DNA of 64,000 nucleotides from Nocardioides flavus (ex Wang et al. 2016) (lineage in GTDB: Bacteria > Actinomycetota > Actinomycetes > Propionibacteriales > Nocardioidaceae). The stretch is from positions 62,001-126,000 of the forward strand of contig NZ_BNAD01000003.1 in the NCBI RefSeq assembly GCF_014653115.1, read 5' to 3'. A program made the translations under genes and the position numbers. Positions 9,094-17,518 of this stretch are shown piece by piece (the first letter of the stretch is position 1; the number at the start of each line of letters is the position of its first letter). Under the pieces are notes generated by a model, which was not told the origin of the DNA, searched no databases, and was given only the letters and a program-made list of their open reading frames with translations.

Positions 9094-9963
9094 TCAGAGC
9101 AGCGGGCTGAACGGCTCCGTGCCGGGCACCAGGCGCAGCCCGGCGATGCCGCTGGTGGCCTGGGCGTAGGCCAGCTCACGGGGCAGGTCGCCGACACCGT
9201 TGGAGCCGGCCAGCGGGGCGAGGGCGAGCGTGGACAGCGTGCCGAGCGCGTTGCCCTCGGAGTCGAGGAAGGCCGAGCCGGAGTCACCCGGGACGCCGGG
9301 CGTCACGGTGTAGACCGGGTGCGACCAGCCCTCCCCCTCGGTGCCGAGGCTGGTGCCCTGCTTGGGCGAGAGCGCCTCGACGCCCGCGCGGAGGCTGGAG
9401 TTGCCGTACGAGTAGACGGTCTCGCCCACCGTGGTGCCACTCGTGCTGAGCGCGACGGGTCCGCCCCAGAACGGGACCGACGGGTTGACCCCGGCCGCGT
9501 CCGCGGCGTCCACCCGCACCAGCGCGAAGTCGTTGTAGGCGCATGCGTTCTCGTCGGTCTCGCCCCGCTGCTGCATCGCCAGCCAGGAGGAGTAGACGAG
9601 CGTGCCGCCGCCGACCCGGGTGCCGCCGGTGACGAGCGAGCCGCCCTCGACGAAGTCCACCCGGGTGCCCAGCGGCAGCGAGGCCGCGTCGCAGCCGTTG
9701 GTGTCGGTGGCCTCGCCGGTGCCGGCACAGTGCGCGGCATAGCCGACGTACGTCGTCCCGGCGGTGTCGGTGAAGACGAAGTTCGCGGTGCACTGGGCAC
9801 CCTCGGTGTACATCTGCACACCGGGGTGGATCGTCGCGGTGTCGGCCGGCGCCCAGGCGACGCGCGCCTGCTTCTTGGGGGCGGCGGTCGCCGGGGTGCT
9901 GGTGGCCACTGTGGCCACGAGACCCGCGGCAGCGAGGGTCAGGAGCTTCGTCGGAGCGCGCAT
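9094..9963 (-). CDS. Secreted trypsin-like serine protease
   Basis: The 289-residue precursor has a signal peptide (hydrophobic core LLTLAAAGLVATVAT, likely cut after ATA-A near residue 28). A chymotrypsin-fold protease follows with His78 in AAHC, Asp145 in YNDFALVRV and Ser228 in PGDSGSA. Four cysteines (58, 79, 91, 141) could form two disulfides. I used the ATG at 9963 because the signal peptide begins there. The gene stands alone and a substrate cannot be predicted. Confidence 0.9.
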   Translation of the reverse strand: MRAPTKLLTLAAAGLVATVATSTPATAAPKKQARVAWAPADTATIHPGVQMYTEGAQCTANFVFTDTAGTTYVGYAAHCAGTGEATDTNGCDAASLPLGTRVDFVEGGSLVTGGTRVGGGTLVYSSWLAMQQRGETDENACAYNDFALVRVDAADAAGVNPSVPFWGGPVALSTSGTTVGETVYSYGNSSLRAGVEALSPKQGTSLGTEGEGWSHPVYTVTPGVPGDSGSAFLDSEGNALGTLSTLALAPLAGSNGVGDLPRELAYAQATSGIAGLRLVPGTEPFSPLL

Positions 9964-10030
9964 GCCACCCCAACGAGGCCCCGCCCGCACGGGTTACGCG
10001 CGGGAGCTCGCGAGGAGCTCCCGCCGCGCC

Positions 10031-11245
10031 TCAATACGCCGGCTGGCTCGGGTCGATCTGGCTGACCCAGGCCACCACGCCACCGCCCACGTGCACGGCG
10101 TCGGAGTAGCCCGCACCCTTCACGATCGCGAGCACCTCGGCCGAGCGGACGCCCGACTTGCAGTGCAGGACGATGGGCTTGTCGCTGGGCAGGTCACCGA
10201 GGGCGTTGCCGTTGAGGAACTCGCCCTTGGGGACCAGCCGGGCGCCGGGGATCCGGTTGATCTCGAACTCGTTGGGCTCACGGACGTCGATCAGCTCGAA
10301 GTCGCGGGTGCCCTCCTCGCGCTCCTTGAGCATCGCCTCGAGCTGGGTGACCGAGATGGTCGAGCCGGCGGCCGCCTCGGCCGCCTCGTCGGAGACCGCG
10401 CCGCAGAAGGCGTCGTAGTCGATCAGGCCGGTGACGGTGGCGTTCTCGCCGCACAGCGCGCAATTGGGGTCCTTGCGGACCTTGAGCTTGCGCCACTCGA
10501 GCTCGAGCGCGTCGTAGATCACGAGCTTGCCGATCGCGGGGTCGCCGATGCCGGTGAGAAGCTTGATCGCCTCGTTGACCTGGATGGAGCCGATGCTGGC
10601 GCACAGCACGCCGAGCACGCCGCCCTCGGCGCAGCTCGGGACCATGCCCGGCGGCGGGGGCTCGGGGTAGAGGCAGCGGTAGCACGGGGCGTCGTCGGCC
10701 AGCGAGGGCGCGAACACCGAGGCTTGGCCGTCGAAGCGGTAGATCGAGCCCCAGACGTAGGGGATCTTCAGGAAGTAGGCCGCGTCGTTGACCATGTAAC
10801 GGGTGGCGAAGTTGTCCGTGCCGTCGACGATGAGGTCGTAGCCCTCGAAGACCTGCAGCACGTTGTCGTTGTCGAGGCGCTCGGGGTGCACGACGACCTC
10901 GACGTAGGGGTTCACCTCCGCGATCGACTCCCTGGCGGACTCGGCCTTGGAACGGCCGATGTCGGACATGCCGTGGATGATCTGGCGCTGCAGGTTCGAC
11001 TCGTCGACCTCGTCGAACTCCGCGATGCCGAGGGTGCCCACACCGGCAGCGGCGAGGTAGAGCAGGGCGGGCGAGCCGAGGCCACCGGCACCGATGACGA
11101 GCACCTTGGCGTTCTTCAGCCGCTTCTGCCCTGTCATGCCCACGTCGGGGATGATCAGGTGGCGGCTGTAGCGGCGCACCTCGTCAGTGGTGAGCTCGGC
11201 GGCCGGCTCGACGAGCGCGGCCACACCGGACGAGTTGGACGACAC
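10031..11245 (-). CDS. moeZ: Adenylyltransferase/sulfurtransferase MoeZ
   Basis: The 404-residue protein fuses an E1-like ThiF/MoeB domain (nucleotide loop GAGGLG, residues 52-57) to a C-terminal rhodanese domain (about 295-404) with the active cysteine at 362 (VLHCKSGVRS). Zinc cysteines are at 188/191 and 262/265. MoeZ proteins adenylate the C-terminal glycine of ubiquitin-like sulfur carriers and load sulfur as thiocarboxylate for molybdopterin, cysteine or thiamine-type pathways. The GTG at 11245 has an excellent AAGGAG five bases upstream. A SigR-type promoter lies just above, suggesting induction by thiol-oxidative stress. The gene is complete. Confidence 0.93.
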   Translation of the reverse strand: MSSNSSGVAALVEPAAELTTDEVRRYSRHLIIPDVGMTGQKRLKNAKVLVIGAGGLGSPALLYLAAAGVGTLGIAEFDEVDESNLQRQIIHGMSDIGRSKAESARESIAEVNPYVEVVVHPERLDNDNVLQVFEGYDLIVDGTDNFATRYMVNDAAYFLKIPYVWGSIYRFDGQASVFAPSLADDAPCYRCLYPEPPPPGMVPSCAEGGVLGVLCASIGSIQVNEAIKLLTGIGDPAIGKLVIYDALELEWRKLKVRKDPNCALCGENATVTGLIDYDAFCGAVSDEAAEAAAGSTISVTQLEAMLKEREEGTRDFELIDVREPNEFEINRIPGARLVPKGEFLNGNALGDLPSDKPIVLHCKSGVRSAEVLAIVKGAGYSDAVHVGGGVVAWVSQIDPSQPAY

Positions 11246-11549
11246 AGGGACTCCTTCGTGGCGGGGCTTCTGGAACAGGCACAACCGGCCGGACGCCGGG
11301 TCTGTTCCCTGCCATCGTCCCGTCGGGCCACCGCGCTCCTCGACCGGTCCCGCCATCCGGACGCACACCGGCGTCCCCGCCGGACCGGCGGCCGGAGCAT
11401 CTGCGGCCCCAGGGGTGGAACGCGCCAGGATTTCCTTGCCAGATCGGCGGCGATGGGGTGGAGTGGTCCGCTGTGCAGTGCCCCGGCCGGGCGTTCCGGT
11501 CACTCTGGGGGGAGCAGGGCACTGCCGCGAATCTCGTGGAGCATCGACA
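11246..11549. other. Divergent intergenic region moeZ / M6 protease
   Basis: This 304-bp gap separates two divergent genes. Next to moeZ it holds a SigR-like promoter and a 7-bp inverted repeat (GGAACAG at 11272-11278, CTGTTCC at 11302-11308). On the protease side I see only a GGAG at 11538-11541, suitable as ribosome binding site for the GTG at 11550. No further gene is supported. Confidence 0.5.
11283..11309 (-). promoter_or_regulatory. SigR/SigH-like ECF promoter of moeZ
   Basis: Read on the minus strand, GGGAAC (11309-11304) is followed after exactly 18 bases by GTT (11285-11283). This matches the GGGAAT-N18-GTT pattern of promoters used by SigR of Streptomyces and SigH of mycobacteria, the thiol-oxidative stress sigma factors. 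A transcript starting about seven bases downstream would have a leader of roughly 30 nt containing the AAGGAG of moeZ. A sulfur-transfer enzyme fits this regulon; I recall moeB-type genes among SigR targets in Streptomyces. Confidence 0.65.
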
Positions 11550-13856
11550 GTGAACAAGCTGGTACCCGGCATCATCGCCGGCACCGCCACGCTCGCGCTG
11601 GGCCTGACCGCCCTCGCCCCCGCCGTGGCCTCACCCTCGTCCGCAGCACCCGGCCGCGACACCGCGGCGGCCCAGCGCCCGGACGACCTTCCCAACCCCT
11701 TCGCGACCAAGCAGGCGGAGCTGCGCAAGCAGGCCGTCGAGCTCATCGTCAACGGCAAGGCGAAGGCCGAGCCACGGCGCGGCGGCGGCTCCGTGGTCAC
11801 GCTCGCCGACGGCCAGGCCGTCGAGTTCGTGGACAACAAGAAGGAGGCACGCGTGTGGACCGTGCTCTCCGAGTTCGGCGAGGAGTCCTCGGGCCGCTAC
11901 GGCCGCGGCGCCGGCCCGCTCCACAACGAGATCGCCGCGCCCGACCGGGCATCCGACAACTCGACCCAGTGGACCGACGACTTCGACGTGGCCCACTACG
12001 AGGAGATGTTCAACGGCGAGGGCGAGTCCTTCCGCAACTACTACCTCGACCAGTCCAACGGGCAGTACCGCCCGACGGTCACCACCGAGGACTGGGTCCG
12101 GGTCCCCAAGAACGGCGCCTGGTACGGCGACAACGCCAACGAGACCCAGGGCTACTGGACCTACGTCGCCGACACGGTCAACGCCTGGTACGAGAAGCAG
12201 CTGGCGGCCGGCAAGACGACTGCCGAGATCGACGCCTACCTGTCCCAGTTCGACGTGTGGGACCGCTACGACTTCGACGGCGACGGCAACTTCAACGAGG
12301 CCGACGGCTACATCGACCACTTCCAGGCCATCCACGCCGGCGAGGGCGAGGAGGCCGGCGGCGGAACGCTCGGCGAGGACGCGATCTGGTCGCACCGCTG
12401 GTACGCCGACTACACCACCCAGGGCTCCGTGGGCCCGGTGGTCGAGGGCAACACCGACGCCGACGGCCAGCCCGCCGAGGAGAACCTCCTGGGCGGCAAG
12501 CGGATCGGCTCCTCGAAGTACTTCATCGGCGACTACACGATCGAGCCCGAGAACGGCGGCCTCGGCGTCTTCGCGCACGAGTACGCCCACGACCTGGGCC
12601 TGCCCGACTTCTACGACACCGCCGGCGGCGAGAACGGCTCGGCCTTCTGGACGCTGATGTCCAGTGGCTCGTGGCTGGGCCACGGCGAGGAGGCCACGGG
12701 CTTCGAGGTCGGCATCGGCGGCACGCCCAACGACATGGGCCCCGAGGAGAAGCTCTTCCTCGGCTGGCTGGACCCGCAGGTCGTCGAGGCGGGCACGCAG
12801 AGCGACCACACCCTGCGCCCCACCGGTGACCCCGCCTCCAACGACGCCGTGCTGGTCAACCTCCCCGACTCCACCGACACCCAGGACCTCACCACCCCGT
12901 ACGCGGGCAGCAAGTCCTGGTACTCCGGTAGCCGTTCGGAGCTGACCGCGACCCTCGCGCGCGAGGTCCCGGCCACCGACAGCGTCACGGTGACGGCGCA
13001 GGCCTGGTACGACACCGAGGTCGGCTACGACTACTGGTGGGCCGAGTACCGCCCGGTCGGCGCCACGCAGTGGACCAAGATCGGCCAGCCCGTCGACGGT
13101 GCGTCGCGCGGCTGGACGTCCACCCGGTTCTCCTACCGCCCCGGCGGCCAGGCGACCGAGTTCCGCTTCGTCTACAAGAGCGACGGGGGCGTCAACGAGG
13201 CCGGCGTGTTCCTCGACGAGATCGTGACCAAGGCCGGCCGGGAGGTCCTCGACACCGAGGGCGCCGAGGGTGGCGAGTCCGCCTGGACGGCCGACGAGTT
13301 CAGCGTCTCGGACGGCACCGCCACGACGACCGGCGCGCGCTACTACCTGATGGAGAACCGGTCCTACGTCAACTACGACGACACCCTGCGCACGGGGCCG
13401 TACAACTTCTCCGAGGGCGTCACCCGGCCGAACTGGGTCGAGCACTTCTCCTACCAGGACGGCATGCTCGTCTGGCTGGTCGACCACAGCGTGGCCGACA
13501 ACAACACCAGCCAGCACCCCGGCACGGCGTACGCGTTGCCCATCGACGCCAACCCCGCCGCGCTGAAGTGGAGCGACGGGTCCCTGGGACGCAGCCGCAT
13601 TCAGGTCTTCGACGCGACCTTCGGCCTGCAGGCCACCGACGCGTTGAAGCTCAGCCGTCAGGTGTCGGAGACCGAGAGCCAGACCCTCGAGGCCGCCGTG
13701 CGCGACGGCGTGGCGATCTTCGACGACACGGTCGACTACTACAACGAGGAGCTCCCGGGCACCTCGGTGAGGACGGTGGGCGCCGGCGTGCTCGCCACCG
13801 TCACGGCCCACGACGCGAGCGGCATCACGGTGCGCGTGGCGAACCAGCTGCCCTGA
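11550..13856 (+). CDS. Secreted M6 family metalloprotease (immune inhibitor A-like)
   Basis: The 768-residue precursor begins with a signal peptide (core IIAGTATLALGLTALAPAVA, likely cut near residue 28) and a propeptide. The M6 peptidase domain carries the zinc motif HEYAHDLGLPD (His343, Glu344, His347). A calcium-binding stretch DFDGDGNFNEAD lies at 241-252. The C-terminal part (about 400-680) looks like the MAM/beta-sandwich of InhA-type proteases. The GTG at 11550 has GGAG eight bases upstream; the longer frame from 11187 has no signal peptide. A strong hairpin follows the stop. It is expected to be an extracellular general protease. Confidence 0.92.
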   Translation: MNKLVPGIIAGTATLALGLTALAPAVASPSSAAPGRDTAAAQRPDDLPNPFATKQAELRKQAVELIVNGKAKAEPRRGGGSVVTLADGQAVEFVDNKKEARVWTVLSEFGEESSGRYGRGAGPLHNEIAAPDRASDNSTQWTDDFDVAHYEEMFNGEGESFRNYYLDQSNGQYRPTVTTEDWVRVPKNGAWYGDNANETQGYWTYVADTVNAWYEKQLAAGKTTAEIDAYLSQFDVWDRYDFDGDGNFNEADGYIDHFQAIHAGEGEEAGGGTLGEDAIWSHRWYADYTTQGSVGPVVEGNTDADGQPAEENLLGGKRIGSSKYFIGDYTIEPENGGLGVFAHEYAHDLGLPDFYDTAGGENGSAFWTLMSSGSWLGHGEEATGFEVGIGGTPNDMGPEEKLFLGWLDPQVVEAGTQSDHTLRPTGDPASNDAVLVNLPDSTDTQDLTTPYAGSKSWYSGSRSELTATLAREVPATDSVTVTAQAWYDTEVGYDYWWAEYRPVGATQWTKIGQPVDGASRGWTSTRFSYRPGGQATEFRFVYKSDGGVNEAGVFLDEIVTKAGREVLDTEGAEGGESAWTADEFSVSDGTATTTGARYYLMENRSYVNYDDTLRTGPYNFSEGVTRPNWVEHFSYQDGMLVWLVDHSVADNNTSQHPGTAYALPIDANPAALKWSDGSLGRSRIQVFDATFGLQATDALKLSRQVSETESQTLEAAVRDGVAIFDDTVDYYNEELPGTSVRTVGAGVLATVTAHDASGITVRVANQLP

Positions 13857-13880
13857 CGGCAGCCGTCCCGACACGCTGGG

Positions 13881-13906
13881 AGGGGCCCCGGGAGACCGGG
13901 GTCCCT
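13881..13906 (+). terminator. Hairpin after the M6 protease gene
   Basis: An 11-bp stem (AGGGGCCCCGG at 13881-13891 with CCGGGGTCCCT at 13896-13906, one G-T pair) closes a GAGA tetraloop 25 bases after the stop codon. There is no U-tract, which is usual for intrinsic terminators in such GC-rich genomes. It separates the protease from the tetR gene. Confidence 0.7.
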
Positions 13907-13980
13907 CTCGCCGTCTGCGGTGCCGGATAGGCTCGGCCCCCACTACCCGCGAGTACCCCCGGCAGCATCAGGAGCACCAC

Positions 13981-14643
13981 GTGACCGCAGGACGTCCCGA
14001 CACCACGTCCGACGGCTCGGCCGCCGGCACGTTCTCCCGCCCACGTGGCAGTCGGATGCCGCGTCGCGAGCGCCGCGCCCAGCTGCTCGAGTCGGCCCTC
14101 GAGGTCTTCGTCGCCCAGGGCTACCACGCCGCGGCGATGGACGACATCGCCGACCGCGCCGGGGTCTCCAAGCCCGTGCTCTACCAGCACTTCCCCGGCA
14201 AGCTCGACCTCTACCTCGCGCTGCTCGACACCTCGTGCGACCTGATCATCGACAACTGTCGCGAGGCGCTCGCCTCGACCACCGACAACAAGGACCGCGT
14301 CGCGGCCACGATGAAGGTCTTCTACAGCTACGTCGCGTCCGAGGAGGGCGCCTTCCGGCTGGTCTTCGAGTCCGACCTCACCAGCGAGCCCGACGTGCGC
14401 GAGCGGGTGGACCGGGTCACCACCGAGTGCGCCTCCATGATCGCCGACGTGATCCGCACCGACACCGGGCTGCCCGACGAGGCCTCCGAGCTGCTGGCAG
14501 TCTCCCTGGTGGGAATGGCGCAGGTCTCGGCGCGGTTCTGGCTGGCGGGCGGCGGCGAGATCGCCCAGGACGACGCCGCGGACCTGATCGCGGGCCTGGC
14601 GTGGCGCGGCATCCGGGGCTACCCGATGACCGATGACCACTGA
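13981..14643 (+). CDS. TetR family transcriptional regulator
   Basis: The 220-residue regulator has the TetR helix-turn-helix at about residues 35-80 (AMDDIADRAGVSKPVLYQHFPGK), preceded by a basic tail, and a helical ligand-binding C-terminal domain. The GTG start at 13981 follows an AGGAG. In gene order it matches mycobacterial Rv3208, which also precedes a DUF3107 gene and a DEAD helicase, so it is probably the conserved regulator of this block rather than an acquired one. Its ligand is unknown. Confidence 0.9.
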   Translation: MTAGRPDTTSDGSAAGTFSRPRGSRMPRRERRAQLLESALEVFVAQGYHAAAMDDIADRAGVSKPVLYQHFPGKLDLYLALLDTSCDLIIDNCREALASTTDNKDRVAATMKVFYSYVASEEGAFRLVFESDLTSEPDVRERVDRVTTECASMIADVIRTDTGLPDEASELLAVSLVGMAQVSARFWLAGGGEIAQDDAADLIAGLAWRGIRGYPMTDDH

Positions 14644-14695
14644 CCCGGCATCATTCACCACGACGTACCCACCCCTGAGCTGAGGAGCATCCACC

Positions 14696-14914
14696 GTGGA
14701 GGTCAAGATCGGCGTGCAGCACGCCCAGCGCGAGCTCGTGCTCGACACCGACAGCACGCCCGAGGACGTCGAGAAGCTGCTCGGCGACGCGCTCGCCGAC
14801 GACGGCGTGCTGCACCTCAAGGACACCAAGGGTCGCGCGGTCGTCGTGCCCGCGGCGAAGATCGCGTACGTCGAGCTGGGCTCCCCGAGCGCCAGCACCG
14901 TCGGCTTCCGCTGA
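14696..14914 (+). CDS. DUF3107 family small protein
   Basis: The 72-residue protein belongs to DUF3107, an actinobacterial family known in M. tuberculosis as TB9.4 (Rv3208A). Typical features are the MEVKIGVQ opening, the VEKLL helix in the middle and the end VVVPAAKIAYVELG. Its biochemical role is not known. The GTG start at 14696 follows TGAGGAGC. It lies 52 bases after tetR, probably on the same transcript. Confidence 0.88.
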   Translation: MEVKIGVQHAQRELVLDTDSTPEDVEKLLGDALADDGVLHLKDTKGRAVVVPAAKIAYVELGSPSASTVGFR

Positions 14915-14933
14915 CCCGCGCCGGAGGACACCC

Positions 14934-15248
14934 ATGGGTCTGCTCTGGACCATCCTCGTCACCCTCGGGGTCGGTCTGGTCATCGGATTCCTCGGCAAGG
15001 CGATCGCCCCGGGTGATCGCGACAACATCCCGCTGTGGCTGACGGTCGTCTGCGGGATCGTCGGCGCGTTCGTCGGCAGCTACGTCTACTACGGGCTGTT
15101 CGGCGTCGCCGCCGACCACCCCAACGGCGACATGTACGACACGAGCCGCGGTCTCGACGTGTGGCGCCACGTGTGGCAGGTCGGCGTCGCCGCGGTGCTG
15201 GTGATGGTCGCGGCGTCCTTCACCGGCCGGCACACGCCCAAGGCGTGA
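14934..15248 (+). CDS. Small membrane protein, GlsB/YeaQ-like
   Basis: The 104-residue protein has three hydrophobic segments (residues 3-22, 34-56 and about 80-95) with glycine-rich patterns like the transglycosylase-associated/GlsB/YeaQ family of stress membrane proteins. It lies 19 bases downstream of the DUF3107 gene and probably belongs to the same operon. The family link is moderate because the loop between segments two and three is longer than usual. Confidence 0.65.
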   Translation: MGLLWTILVTLGVGLVIGFLGKAIAPGDRDNIPLWLTVVCGIVGAFVGSYVYYGLFGVAADHPNGDMYDTSRGLDVWRHVWQVGVAAVLVMVAASFTGRHTPKA

Positions 15249-15268
15249 CGCCCCGCTCCCCCAGTGCC

Positions 15269-15943
15269 TCAGGCGTCGAGGCCGAGCTCGGCCATCCGGG
15301 CCGCGTGCAGCTCGGTGAGCCGGGCGAACATCCGACCCAGTGCGGCCAGGTCGAGCCCGGGCCGGTCCACCCCGCCGGCCAGGAGCGCCGTGAGCGAGTC
15401 GCGGTCGCCGGCGACGCGCTGGGCCTGGGTGAGGGCCTCCCCCATCAGCCGTCGGCCCCAGAGCGCGAGCCGGCCGCCGAGGCGGTGGTCCTCGGCGATG
15501 CCGGCGCGTACGCGCTCGACGATGAACGCGGTCTGCCCGGTGTCCTCCAGCGAGCTGATGATGACCTCGCGGGTCTCGGGGTCGAGGTAGGCCGCGATCT
15601 CACGGTAGAAGTCGGCGGCGAGCCCGTCGCCGACGTAGGCCTTGATCAGCCCCTCGTAGTAGTCCGAGGGCGCCGTGTGGGCGTGGAAGCTGTCGAAGCT
15701 CGGCCTAAAGACCTGCATCGCCTCGGCGGGGTCGGCGCCGAGCTGCTCCAGCCGCTCGACGAGCTTCTGCAGGTGGGCGAACTCCGCGGTGGCCATCGCG
15801 CCGATGGCGATCTTGTCGCCGATGCCGGGCGCCATCTTGGCGTCCTCGACGAGCCGCTCGAAGGCCGAGAGCTCCCCGTAGGCGATCGCCCCGAGGAGGT
15901 CGACTGCGGCACGGCGGTAGTCCTCGTCGGGCGATTCCGTCAT
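15269..15943 (-). CDS. Ferritin-like fold protein (Rv3210c-like)
   Basis: The 224-residue helical protein resembles the actinobacterial ferritin-like family near MiaE-type tRNA hydroxylases. Carboxylate and His positions fitting a diiron four-helix bundle are seen: GELSAFERL near 23-31, ATAEFAHLQKL near 51-61, and later ETREVIISSLEDTGQ. It is conserved beside the DEAD helicase gene, on the opposite strand, as in mycobacteria. The actual substrate is unknown; tRNA modification is a guess from distant similarity. Confidence 0.75.
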   Translation of the reverse strand: MTESPDEDYRRAAVDLLGAIAYGELSAFERLVEDAKMAPGIGDKIAIGAMATAEFAHLQKLVERLEQLGADPAEAMQVFRPSFDSFHAHTAPSDYYEGLIKAYVGDGLAADFYREIAAYLDPETREVIISSLEDTGQTAFIVERVRAGIAEDHRLGGRLALWGRRLMGEALTQAQRVAGDRDSLTALLAGGVDRPGLDLAALGRMFARLTELHAARMAELGLDA

Positions 15944-16026
15944 GGCCGCAGCCTAGCGATAGCATGATGGTGACCGAGCCGCCGACCAACCGGTCCGTGG
16001 CCGCCTGTATGTGCGCGGTCGCCATC

Positions 16027-16048
16027 CCCTCCCACCATTCCGGGAGGG
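16027..16048 (+). promoter_or_regulatory. Hairpin in the leader of the DEAD-box helicase gene
   Basis: CCCTCCC (16027-16033) and GGGAGGG (16042-16048) form a perfect 7-bp stem around ACCATTCC, 67 bases before the helicase start. DEAD-box RNA helicase genes often have structured autoregulatory leaders, so this may control expression. It could equally lie upstream of the transcription start and act as an operator in the 171-bp divergent region. Confidence 0.4.
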
Positions 16049-16114
16049 AGCTTTCGAGTGGGCTGACCGCATACGCGTGGGACAACCCGACTCATCAGAG
16101 AGCGACATCGATTC

Positions 16115-17512
16115 GTGACCACCTTCCGTGAACTGGGCGTGCTGCCCGAGATCTGCGACGCGCTCGACCGCGCCGGCATCACCACCCCCTTCGCCATCCA
16201 GGAGATGACCCTCTCGGTCGCCCTGCTCGGCACCGACCTGATCGGCCAGGCCCGCACGGGCACCGGCAAGACGCTGGCGTTCGGCATCCCCGTCCTGCAG
16301 CGCTCGATCGCACCGACCAACCCGGCGTACGCCGACCTCCCGCAGGGCAAGCCGCAGGCCCTCATCGTCGCCCCGACCCGTGAGCTCGCGCTCCAGGTGT
16401 CCAACGACCTGAGCCTGGCGAGCAAGGACATGGGCCTGCGTGTGCTCACCGTCTACGGCGGCGTCGGCTACGAGCCGCAGCTCGAGGCCCTCGACGCGGG
16501 CGTGGACATCGTCGTCGGCACCCCGGGCCGCCTCATCGACCTGGCCAACCGTCGCGCCCTCGACCTCTCCCACGTGCACGCGCTCGTGCTCGACGAGGCC
16601 GACGAGATGCTCGACCTCGGCTTCCTGCCCGACGTCATCACGCTGATCTCCAAGACCCCCGAGACCCGCCAGACGATGCTCTTCTCGGCGACCATGCCCG
16701 CCGCGATCGTGGCGCTGGCGCGCACCCACATGCGCCACCCGATGAACATCCGCGCCGAGTCCTCCTACGAGAACGCCACGGTGCCGGCCACCGCGCAGTT
16801 CATCTACCAGGCCCACGACCTCGACAAGACCGAGATCATCGGCCGGGTCCTGCAGGCCGAGGACGCCGACAAGATGATCGTCTTCACCCGCACCAAGCGC
16901 CAGGCGCAACGGGTCGCCGAGGACCTCCAGGAGCGCGGCTTCAAGGCCTCCCCGCTCCACGGCGACATGGCCCAGGTGGCGCGCGAGAAGGCGCTCGCCC
17001 GGTTCCGCGAGGACAAGATCCAGGTCCTCGTGTGCACCGACGTCGCCGCCCGCGGCATCGACGTGCGCGGCGTGTCCCACGTCGTCAACTACACCTGCCC
17101 CGAGGACGACAAGACCTACGTCCACCGCATCGGCCGGACCGGCCGCGCCGGCGCCTCGGGCACCGCGATCACCTTCGTCGACTGGGCCGACCTGCACCGC
17201 TGGAAGATGATCAACAGGGCCCTCGACCTGCCCTTCGACAACCCGCAGGAGACCTACTCGACCTCCGAGCACCTCTTCCACGACCAGGGCATCCCGGCCG
17301 GCACCAAGGGTCGCGTCGTCGACCCCGCCCCGGTCGAGAAGAAGGAGCGCGCGCCCCGCGAGCGCTCGGGCGGCCGCTCCGGTTCGGGCCGCGACTCCGG
17401 TTCCTCGGCCGCGGGCGGCTCGTCGGAGAAGTCGGGCGACGCCCCGCGTCGCCGCAACCGCAACCGTCGCCGTACGCGCGGCGGCGCCGCGGTCGAGACC
17501 CCGAAGGGCTGA
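16115..17512 (+). CDS. DEAD-box ATP-dependent RNA helicase (RhlE-like)
   Basis: The 465-residue helicase has the full motif set: FAIQ (Q motif), ARTGTGKT (I), PTRELA (Ia), TPGR (Ib), DEAD (II), SAT (III), ARGID (V) and HRIGRTGR (VI). The C-terminal 80 residues are a low-complexity basic and Ser/Gly tail ending in an Arg-rich stretch (RRRNRNRRRTRGG), probably RNA binding. It unwinds or remodels RNA in ribosome assembly or mRNA decay. The GTG start at 16115 lacks a strong ribosome binding site. It matches mycobacterial rhlE (Rv3211) by position. Confidence 0.93.
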   Translation: MTTFRELGVLPEICDALDRAGITTPFAIQEMTLSVALLGTDLIGQARTGTGKTLAFGIPVLQRSIAPTNPAYADLPQGKPQALIVAPTRELALQVSNDLSLASKDMGLRVLTVYGGVGYEPQLEALDAGVDIVVGTPGRLIDLANRRALDLSHVHALVLDEADEMLDLGFLPDVITLISKTPETRQTMLFSATMPAAIVALARTHMRHPMNIRAESSYENATVPATAQFIYQAHDLDKTEIIGRVLQAEDADKMIVFTRTKRQAQRVAEDLQERGFKASPLHGDMAQVAREKALARFREDKIQVLVCTDVAARGIDVRGVSHVVNYTCPEDDKTYVHRIGRTGRAGASGTAITFVDWADLHRWKMINRALDLPFDNPQETYSTSEHLFHDQGIPAGTKGRVVDPAPVEKKERAPRERSGGRSGSGRDSGSSAAGGSSEKSGDAPRRRNRNRRRTRGGAAVETPKG

Positions 17513-17518
17513 CGCCGG

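Noticed and set aside
9764..12829. 1021-residue frame across moeZ and the M6 protease gene
   Set aside because: It is antisense to moeZ and out of frame with the protease; no start signal or motif.
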